Source: Phaeoceros laevis (taxonomy: Eukaryota; Anthocerotophyta; Anthocerotopsida; Notothyladales). From it: 50,344 nt of DNA. A program made the translations under genes and the position numbers. Shown here piece after piece: positions 41,701 to 50,344 of this stretch (positions are counted from its first letter, which is position 1; every line of letters starts with the position of its first letter). The notes beneath the pieces were generated by a model. That model made no database searches. It was not told the DNA's origin and worked only from the letters and a program-made list of their open reading frames with translations. The DNA is taken from positions 268,846 to 319,189 of the forward strand of contig JBNGIQ010009483.1 of the NCBI GenBank assembly GCA_049999765.1. Reading direction: 5' to 3'.

Positions 41701-44400
41701 AACCCAACATAGTCAGTGAGAAGATGAGCCCCAGACTTGAAATCGTGGCCTGCACAATTTTGTAGGATACTGGTGCCCATTTGGCATGGTCACCACCACG
41801 GGCGATTCAAACTCTACTGCCGACCGAGTTCCTACCGGGGGTGGTAGGATCCCCTTTGAACTGGTGGCCTGAAGAGTAAATTGGAGAGTCTCCAGGGCGG
41901 TTCGAACCCATCATCGAGCTCGTACCTAGCTAGAAGGAGTCCAGCTTTGCATCCAACAGGTAGCCGGATATGCTGTGCTTGGATGATGGCCGGAGCAAGT
42001 TACAAAGTTTTCATACAGGGGGCAGGTGATGTTGCACCTCTGACGGCTTGACGTCTGGCCAGCATATGGTCCTGTCAGACCTGTGTGTAATGCTGGCATT
42101 GGCAAGCACCCAGATTCTCAGGCAGCACACCAGGGATCGGCTTCGGATCTGAACAGGACAGCAGAGCACGCAAGAGATGTCGGTACCGTAATGCTTACTG
42201 GAAATCCATGGCAAGCACTCAAAGTAACGTGCAGAGAGGCAAGCTCATGCAACCTCCTGTTATAAAACCAACGTTCCATGCGGCAAAAAGAGATGGAAGG
42301 TGGTCTGTCCTAAGAATGGATGTGCCGACACCCCTCGACTGGAAGGAAGTGGCGGAGATTAGTTGCTGGTGGTCCCTTCACAAGAAACTCTGGAGCCATA
42401 TGGGGTGTCAGCTTTCACAGGCTTGTCGTGTGGGGGCACCTATTAAGTTGGCATGGCATGCCTAAAAAGATTGGGCTGCCCAGCTTCACCATGCCCGTGG
42501 CGCATCCAAGGTAGAAGGCCGTCCGCCACCTATCCAGCTTGCACTGCACGGGGAAAGCTGGAGCTGTGTCAGGCTTCTTCTCTCTCTCCTCCATAGTGGG
42601 CGCAAGCAGGGCCGAGAAGGAATGCATATGAAAATGACACAGCAAGCACTCACAAGCTGTAAAGCCTCGACACACATACAGTAGTCTAACGAGACCTGGA
42701 TATAATTCCGATCCCGTTCCACATAACAAACAACCACGTTGGGTACATGTATGATGACGCCAGGAAAGATGCAAGCAAGAGAGTCAAGATGGGCTGCGAT
42801 CCCGAGAGCCACAGCCAAAGCAGTCGTGCTTCTTCACCGTACGCAGATCCAGCGCCCAGTTATGATTCACACCATTCCGTTGCCGCATAGCCCAATTCTC
42901 AAGCTAGTCTTTCACCTCTTTCCAGCACAGCACCCCTCTATGCGAGGCTTTTACCAACCTGCCAGCCAGAACCAGATGAGGAGCACAGAAATCCACATAA
43001 CTGCCAATGGCGAATTCCGAGGTTCTCACATCCTATGCAACAAGAGTCCTTCATTCATTCGTTCCCGGAGTCTAGTCAGCTCACCTCTGCTCTGAGTCTC
43101 AATGGGCGAATGCTTTTGCTTTTTTTCTGCTTTTGTGTTCTGTCCAGCTTGAAACGGCGATCTCCCAGGCAGACAGAGCACATGGAGGGCAACTGGAAAA
43201 CCGTTGCGATGTGATTTTCTGAGGGTAGTCAGATAAAAACCAGTGAGAGAGGGAGAGGTAGACTGTGCTGTGATTGTGCTGGCAAAGATAAGACATACTC
43301 ATGGCCTGCCGGGCGGAAGCGTGAGTATAAATGTGTCGGGGAAGAGGCATGTGGCTGATGAAAATGCCAAATGTCATCGGAGGCTTAGAGCAAGAGAATC
43401 CTAGGCTTGGCAGATAGGCAGACCGTTGATGCAGTTCCTTATGCAGCACTGCAGAAGCGCCGCGTTGCTACAAGTGTGTTGGGTGTGACGGAAGCCAGGG
43501 TCCCACAGCATCACAGCTGGACCAGTCTCCTTTTGCAAAAGCGGTGCTGCTGCCACAAAGCAAGGCATGGCCTCCTCCTCCTCCTCTCGTTGTCTCACTC
43601 CATCAAGCGAGCCACGCTTTCTGTGGGGACCTCGCAGGTTGGTGCTGCTGTAGCAGTACTCCACTGGGGAAGGTACACTCTGGCAGTAAAACACTCTCCC
43701 ACTCTCCCACTGGTGAGCCCGAGTGTTCACCAAAGAAGGTGCATTTGCTGGTACTAAGTACCACGTCCGAAGGACAGTAGGCTACATGGTGCATAATGCG
43801 TCCAAAGGACACTAGACTACATGGTGAATAATGCGGTTGCTCTGGGGTCTCCCTCCTCACAGCTGAGACCGCATTTTCATGCTGTTCAAACTTCAGCTTG
43901 GGCAACGAAGCTCTCAGAAGCTGGCTTACTCTTTTGGTGTCTCCACGTGTAGAACTGGAGAGATAGGGCTTTATGGGTACTACTGTACAGAAAGGTGGCC
44001 CCGCGGAGCTCATCAACACTACCAGCCAGGCCCGCCAGCAACGCAGCACCAGGTCCCACATGCCTAGGGCCCAAACAAGCCACCCAACAACCTTGGAGAG
44101 CGAATTTTTGCCCACCACAATTGTGTCCCAGCTAGTTGCCTGTCTTGAGAGAGATTTCGAGCACCGACATTCGTGCTGAGAGCATGTGAGCCCGTAGGGC
44201 AGGTCCCCTGGACTATCCCATCCCACAGCTTGGAACCCAAATCTGTACAGTTAATCCTGCTTGTTATGGGTCTCATGCTGGCCAGCTCAGATTAGCCTCC
44301 AGGGCCATGAACAGTAGGCAAGCCTGCACCTCCTCCATTGGTTGTATAAGCCAGCCAGCTACACAAGTTTCAACCCAGCGGATCTAGCCATTCCTGTCCA
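41701..44400. other. gene-poor region
   Basis: No frame with a recognised motif. A 34-bp near-tandem repeat is at 43767-43835 (aaggaca(g/c)ta then acatggtg(c/a)ataatgcg). Long minus-strand frames at 43603-44226 are compositionally unremarkable. The 3' UTR of the methyltransferase gene lies at the left end. Confidence 0.4.
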
Positions 44401-44421
44401 CCCAGTATATATAGAAGAAGC
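44401..44421 (+). promoter_or_regulatory. candidate TATA box
   Basis: The sequence cagtatatatagaag is a strong TATA-box match. It lies about 135 bp upstream of an ATG in good context (gaaatggccgcc) at 44541. Confidence 0.45.
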
Positions 44422-44540
44422 CACAATCTCCACAAGTTCTTGCAGGCTTGCTGCGTGTGTAAGACGGTAGTTAGATACTCAAGAGAAGGCACATAGTGCT
44501 AATGAGGACGGATTCCTCACGGCTCATCAGCATGTGAGAA

Positions 44541-44870
44541 ATGGCCGCCGTCCTTCGCAATTATGCATCCTCATCAAGCAGTTTCTACAATACAAAAGTG
44601 CTCCAGTCCTGCTCAGGCTGCTCTCCTCTGCACCTGCTACAGGATCCTTCCACCTGTGGTTATGTCAGGGCTTCCCAGGTGTGCTATATTGCATACGTGC
44701 CCGAGGGAGAGGACTTGGACAAGGCTGAGGACAGCGTTCGATCTAGTCGAGTCCTCCTCATGAATCGGCTTTTGATGCATGCCTCTGAAGCTGCTTTTGA
44801 TGCATGCCTCGTGATTGCTCATGGCAGCCTTGCGAGCAGTTTACGTGCACGGGCTTTCCCTCCTCGCTGA
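44541..44870 (+). CDS. hypothetical protein with transit-like N-terminus
   Basis: A 109-residue frame starting in good plant context (aatggccgcc). The first 30 residues are Ser-rich with few acids (YASSSSSFYNTK), like a chloroplast transit peptide. The rest (YVPEGEDLDKAED, then an Arg-rich tail) matches no family I know. The DNA contains a repeat, gcttttgatgcatgcctc, twice at about 44768-44813. A TATA-like box precedes it. It may be a real small gene, the first exon of a larger one, or the relic of a nuclear plastid-protein gene. No splice continuation is evident. Confidence 0.3.
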   Translation: MAAVLRNYASSSSSFYNTKVLQSCSGCSPLHLLQDPSTCGYVRASQVCYIAYVPEGEDLDKAEDSVRSSRVLLMNRLLMHASEAAFDACLVIAHGSLASSLRARAFPPR

Positions 44871-47291
44871 ATCAAAGCATGTCTCCTACGGAGTCCTTAC
44901 CCTAGGAAGCTGCTGAATCCCTAGGCAAGTCATGAGTCAGACTCCACCCAACCTACTTGTCAGAAACCATCAATCTCTCAGGGTTGGGGTCGTCCGCCAG
45001 TTGCCGTCGGCGTCGACCTATCTCTTCGTGTTTGGAATCAATCAGGCAGGGTTGTCAGCCCCAAAACACTGCAGCCCCAGCCGGCCTGGCATAACGGGCT
45101 ACAGGACGAGCCCAGGAGTGCACGTCTGGCACGCAGCCAACTCCTCCCCATCGTAGTATCGAACCTTTCCTTGTGCTTCCCAGGAAGAGAGCGGATGATA
45201 GCCTCCCCCTTCCTCCCTCTAGATGTCCCCTGTAGGATGATAGGCCCCCCATAATCGCTGCCTGATGAATGAAGTAAACAAGCACGCAGACTTTCATCAA
45301 AAAATCTCTCGGTCTCCTACTCGTGCTTTGAGAGGCATGGCTGCTCCTGTCTTGATGGACGTGAGAGCCAACCTAGCACTAGACCTTTGGCAACTGGTGG
45401 ACTTTCTCGCTGTTTCGTACGGTCAAGCTGCTGCTAGGAAGCTACTGTACGCAGCTTGCTTGCTACGCCTACTCTTGCTACCTTGTTAGTGGAGCTGCAG
45501 CGTCACCGAGATGGCTGCCGGAGACTTTGGGTAAGAAAAAAATGCATATCTCTGCGTGGTGCACTGGCCGTAGTACAGATCCTGTGCGGACCCTCAGAAG
45601 TGCCCATGCGCGATCCCTCCCGAAAATGCTTATCCGTAAGTACACCTTGCAATCAGGCCTCCAATTCCAGTAACCGACACCATCCCGCAACAGTCAGAGA
45701 GAGAGAGAAAGGAAAGAAGATGTTAGCGCTGAGCACCAGCGCACCAGCAGATAGTGGAGACTCTTGCTATCCTGAGGGAGCCCCTGAGTGAGTGAGTGAG
45801 CTCCTGTAAACTCGAGGTCGAGAGCTAGTCTACCTCCGGATCCAGCCAGCATTTGCTGGCATCATGCTCGCATGACAGTGTTCCTGTGGCCGGCATTGGC
45901 CCTCTTGGCCTTCCTGCCCCCTCTCCCACCTCTCTCTACTATGCAGGGGCCACGAGCGGCCAGCCGGGGAGGGCCCAGCGGCTTGCCTAGTAGGCTAGCA
46001 TCGTTTCTTTTAATATAACAGCGGTGGCATTAGCACTGTGTTAGCATCCATGGAGGCCATGGATGATCTGTTGGCAGGAAGCTGTTTGCAGGTTGCCGCT
46101 TCCCCTCTGCGGCAGGAGATCGATTCATCCTGCTGCAGTGTCGTTTATTAGGAACTCAGATGCCTTTTCTTCACGCTGATGCTCCTAGGAGGGGCCTGGT
46201 CATCAGAGAGAAATTGTAGTCTGTTACTGGCTTACAGCAAGCTTAGCTCGCAAGGAAGGCATTCGAGCCGGGTCTTCTCTGGTCGGCCAGAAGGTTCGAA
46301 CTCCCTTCCAGACCCTGTGCCTCTCTCTTCCCGAGCCACCCCGGACTGCTGAGGACCTGTGAGGCTCTCAGCTCCCTCCTCTCTCTGCCTGTCTGTTTTA
46401 AGGAGGGGTGGAAGGCAGGCCTCTGTCTCTGGTGCCTTCTGGCTTCTGTCCCGAACCAGTTGACAACGCAGTGCGTAAGAGCAAAGTCGGCAGCAGGCAG
46501 CAATCGGGGAGTAGGCGGGCCAGTGCTGACCCATCCCATTCCCCCTTGCCTCCCTTTGTCGCTGCCTCTGCTCCCGCCTGCTGTTTGCTCTTGACAGATC
46601 TGTGTGCCGTAGGGCCCCTCGCGCTTTGCCTGGGTGCATTGTAGCATTTTCCTGGTGTGGATTCAAGATTTGCCTTCAGAGGCGTTTTCGTGGACTTGTC
46701 GTGTGTTGATTGCCCCCTCCCGCCTGTGTGCTGCCCTGCATTACACTGTGACGCACGGCATTTGCGTCGCTGGCAAGTTTCGAGAAAAACCAGGGTGTCT
46801 TTGTCTGGATTAAGGTTCCTTCCCGAGGTTCTCAGCCTTAGTTGAAGTTGTGAGGACTTGGGAGTGTGTTTGGTGGCAAGAAGTTTCTAGATCGAGCGTG
46901 GATAGATTTTTTTGGTGCGGTGTTCGCATCTCGGAAGGTCTGCATTTGCTCGGCTGTGCCGCGCTACATTCAATAGCCAGGGGGAACGACCGAGATGATG
47001 CTCTGCTTAAAGAATGGCACGGATAGAAACCTTTATAAGGGAAGCTCGCCGATTTGGGAGTGCTGAATGGAGCGCGGCAGCTGGCAAGGTCGAATCCGGA
47101 AGCTTGGGCGGGCCCTGTGAGAATGCGCTCTTGGGGTTGTGCGTTAAAGGGATTTAGGCAGCGCATTCCGGCTGGATCACTCGCGCCAAGAAATCTGGAA
47201 CAAGACCGGAACTTCGGGTTGTAGATGCCTGGTGCTTCGTGACCAGCTGGACAGGAAGGCTGTGAGGAAATCTAGGAGGTTTTGGGCGGGC
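44871..47291. other. gene-poor region; 5' flank of the epimerase gene
   Basis: Contains pyrimidine-rich tracts (ctctctct) near 46320-46390 and a gagtgagtgagtgag run at 45787. Several overlapping frames near 46232-46666 are shadows of this composition. The 5' UTR of the epimerase, possibly with its own intron, lies at the right. Confidence 0.4.
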
Positions 47292-49803
47292 ATGGCGTCC
47301 GGCAAGGGGGGAGTGCTGCCCACTCAATTGGTGAAGCTCCTGGACTCGGACGGCAACCACAAGTCCCGGGCCAGCAACTACTACTCCTTCAGCCGGACAG
47401 TATGGCGGGACATGGGGCTGATCAGAACCTGCTGCCTCTTCACGTTTCTGCTCATCACGTGAGGACTAAACTAGGACCACAGATGACACTCTGCATTTCA
47501 TGTTTCTGAGTCCTGGGAGTCTTGAGCCTGTCGCACAGCCTCCTGGTGGTCTTTGATAGCTGATGCCTTTCGCTTGAATTTTTTGGCAACAGAGCTGTGG
47601 TGTTCCTGGTGCGAACCCCTGCTGGTTCCAGTCATCGAAATCTGAGTGGGCTGAGCAGCTGCCATGGCCTTGCTTGGGAGAAGGAAGTGCGAAGATCAGC
47701 CCAACGCGAGGTGAACGCAAGCTCTCATCTCTCACCAACCTTCCCGCCTGTTAAATACTTTGCCATACCCGTGCGCTTCAGAGATCGCTGTCGCTCACCC
47801 CTGGCCATGTAAAAAAATTTCTAGGACGGCGGAAAGCTGGTGGTACTGGTAACCGGAGCTGCAGGCTTCGTGGGCTCTCATGTATCTCTGGCTCTCAAGA
47901 AAAGGGGAGACGGCGTTGTAGGCTTGGATAATTTCAACGACTACTACCCCGTAGCGCTGAAGAGAGCGCGAGCTGGAAATCTGGAGAGAGCCGGGGTGTA
48001 AGTTCCTCATAGCCTAATTCGTGGGAAACAGCGTGAGATGCGGATTCGCACAAGAGAGCTCACATCCAGTCAACTCGGTACGTTTTGGCAGGTTCATTGC
48101 GGAGGGAGACCTGAACGACGAGGAACTCCTCGCAAGGCTTTTCGATGTCGTCACATTCACTCATGTTCTTCACCTTGCGGCTCAGGTATGCAACAACCAG
48201 CATCTAGTGTTCATCGCACCAGCTGTAATCAATGTTGTGGTCCATTGTGCAGCAAAAGTCATTGTGTTCTCCAGCTACAAGCGTTGTGACTCTTGAATTG
48301 CAGGCTGGAGTGCGCTATGCGGTGCACAACCCGCTGGCTTACGTCCACAGCAACGTTGGGGGATTTGTGACACTTCTGGAGCAGTGCAAAGTGAGTTGTT
48401 CAAGTCGTCCACCCGATAGCTTGGGGCAGACGGAGCTCTCATTAAGTATCTCTGCCTCACACTCTGTGTTTCGCCTTGCGCAGAAAGCTAATCCTCAACC
48501 TTCAGTTGTTTACGCCTCATCCAGCAGTGTGTACGGGCTTAATTCCAAGGTATAATCCGTGACAGCCACCTTTTGACAGTCATGCATTGCAGTGTTCCCA
48601 TTCTAAAAAAGCGAAGGAGTTGCCCTAATACTGTCTGAGCGTTGCAGGTTCCATTTTCTGAAGATGATCGCACGGATCAGCCTGCTAGTCTGTACGCTGC
48701 AACCAAGGTAAGGATCTGTTAAGACCGGCCGTGCTATTTCCGGGCCCAGGTACCCTGTGATCGTAAGAGGGACGAACAGGGTAGATGACTCGGGTGTTGC
48801 TACTTTGCTGTGTTTTTCAGAAAGCGGATGAAGTGCTGGGCCACACCTACAATCACATCTACGGTCTCTCCGTCACTGCTCTGAGGTAGCGGGACTATTG
48901 GATTGCAGGTCATCTGCATATTGCTTTAGGCTGGAAACGTTTTCCAAAGTGTCAGTTGCTGACACTCCTCTGCTGTTGACAGGTTCTTCACGGTTTATGG
49001 TCCATGGGGCAGACCAGACATGGCATACTTTTCCTTCACGAGGAACATCGTTGAAGGACGGGTGTGTGCTGCAATGGTGTTCCTGTTTCTTGTACTTGAA
49101 ACCGCTGTATCTTGTCAAAGATTATTGCTCTGACGTGCATCATGTTATCTGCTGCAGCCTATCAAAATTTTTCAAGGCCACCATGGGGAGGAGTTGGCTC
49201 GTGATTTCACCTTTATTGATGATGTGGTTAAAGGTTGTGTTGCATCACTTGACACAGCTCTGCCAAGTACTGGAAGCGGGGGGAAGAAGAAGGGAAAGGC
49301 ACAATTCAGAATATTCAACCTCGGGAACACACAACCGGTGAAAGTTGGAGATTTTGTCAGTATATTGGAGAAACTTCTCAAGAAGAAGGCTGTTAGGGAG
49401 TAAGTGTCTGAAACCAGTTTTGACTTTTGGAATGTGGGCAGTACTCAGATATGCTTTAATCCCTGTTCAGGGTCTGAAATCTGTCCATATGTTGATCCTG
49501 CAGCGTCGTACCCATGCCTAGTACAGGTGATGTGATGTTCACTCATGCAAATGTCACCAGAGCACGCAAGGCGCTTGGGTAAGGCTTGATCATTGGTCTC
49601 TGCTGTCCCTGTTTATGAACTATCCAGTTTCATCACAAGCTGGGTTTGCCTTGTCCTTACTAAATTGTTGCTACTCTGGATGCAGATACAATCCTACCAC
49701 GGATTTAGAAATAGGCCTGAAACACTTTGTCAAATGGTACAAGTCTTACTACATGGAGGGTGGTGGTCATGAAGACAGCCTCAAGGGTTACAAGCCGTAC
49801 TAA
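47292..49803 (+). CDS. GAE: UDP-glucuronate 4-epimerase (twelve exons)
   Basis: Exons: 47292-47458, 47593-47710, 47825-47997, 48092-48185, 48304-48390, 48484-48549, 48648-48707, 48821-48885, 48983-49061, 49158-49399, 49504-49578 and 49686-49803. They give 447 residues in frame. The N-terminus has a short cytosolic part and one membrane anchor ([10 protein letters not shown] then TAVVFLV), as in Golgi type II GAE proteins. The SDR epimerase domain follows: NAD loop [30 protein letters not shown], catalytic SSSVYG with YAATK (Tyr-x3-Lys), [24 protein letters not shown], and FTHANVTRA with the terminal YYMEGG. It interconverts UDP-glucuronate and UDP-galacturonate for pectin synthesis. Angiosperm GAE genes are typically intronless, so twelve exons is notable. 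Length and motifs are normal for the family. Confidence 0.93.
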
Positions 49804-50344
49804 GTACACCATTATCTTGCCTGCCAGCTATCCTCAGTGCCAAGGGTGCATGCGTTCTGCGCAGGGAAACCTCTATGGTGTGGTCACGCCTTGCCTGCCC
49901 TGCAAGATTGCAGAGGGTTGGGTTCAAGGCAACCATAGGGGGCGATGTTATCTGGGAGAACATGAGGCCAGGGACACAATCTGTATGACTAGAAGGTGGC
50001 TGCCTTCTGGAGCATTCTTTCAGAGAAAAAACAGATGCAGTACTAGCCTTATATCTGTGGGTTGCTTGGAGTCACACGGTTTCGGAAGATGCGAGATTAG
50101 CCTTGCAAAAATGAAGGAAAAGGTGGGTGAAGCTGGCAGGAAAGAGTTGTGCATACTGGTTTGTCATCTCATTTTTTTAGTACCATTTTAGTAGGAACTG
50201 TAGTTGTGTCTATAATTGATTTGGTAACACCTAGGCCTCGTATAAGTTCAGGACATTTCTTCAACTTTATTCATTAGTTGCTCACTTGTATCCTCAGGAA
50301 GGCTGCAGTCTTAAGACTCTACATGACAGTCACCATATTAATAT
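49804..50344. other. 3' flank of the epimerase gene
   Basis: Probable 3' UTR followed by non-coding DNA to the window edge. The frame at 49727-50191 overlaps the last exon and is not coding. Confidence 0.4.

Noticed and set aside
43603-44226. Minus-strand frame of 207 residues
   Set aside because: No recognisable domain, no splice context and no conserved-looking pattern; likely chance.
46232-46666. Overlapping minus-strand frames of 134 and 144 residues
   Set aside because: Two frames open at once over purine/pyrimidine-biased DNA, low complexity, no motif.

Overview
The window looks like nuclear DNA of an early-diverging land plant with a compact genome. The grounds are an LRR receptor kinase, PLS-class pentatricopeptide-repeat (PPR) genes, a plant-type tetraspanin, an AGD14-like ArfGAP, UDP-glucuronate 4-epimerase, and introns of mostly 60-150 bp with GT-AG ends. 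About nine intact or nearly intact protein genes and one tRNA lie in 50 kb. A lycophyte such as Selaginella fits best and a bryophyte is possible, but this is inference. Four N runs (two of 100, two of 10) show a draft assembly.

Layout. 1-4.2 kb: the 3' part of a SMYD-like SET gene, a GC-rich orphan frame cut by a gap, tRNA-Thr(AGT), and a decayed PPR-DYW gene. 4.2-11 kb: duplicated repeats, an F-box gene, a partial second copy of the SET locus, a foldback/MITE-like element and another PPR relic. 11-13.9 kb: an LRR receptor kinase (minus strand). 14.3-15.7 kb: a decayed copy of PPR4. 16.1-22.6 kb: the most notable locus, a two-exon minus-strand gene for a protein of about 2,100 residues with LRRs, a Roc GTPase and COR (a plant ROCO protein), ending in a caspase-like protease domain. 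23.9-25.9 kb: a four-exon RMI2 homologue and an intronless secreted protein resembling a bacterial domain. 26.9-30.5 kb: a twelve-exon ArfGAP. 34.2-35.8 kb: a 57-bp minisatellite and a tetraspanin. 37-38.8 kb: an intact PPR editing-factor-type gene. 39.5-41.7 kb: an eight-exon PrmA-type methyltransferase. 41.7-47.2 kb: mostly gene-poor. 47.3-49.8 kb: a twelve-exon UDP-glucuronate 4-epimerase.

The genes do not form one pathway. There are housekeeping genes (genome stability, Arf traffic, pectin precursor synthesis, organelle RNA and protein modification), two receptor-like genes (the LRR kinase and the ROCO-caspase) that share a decayed repeat upstream of their starts, and much local duplication and decay of PPR sequence. 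The main candidate for a new system is the LRR-Roc-COR-caspase protein, whose protease domain keeps the His/Cys dyad and the two S1-pocket arginines typical of Asp-specific caspases rather than the acidic pocket of plant metacaspases.
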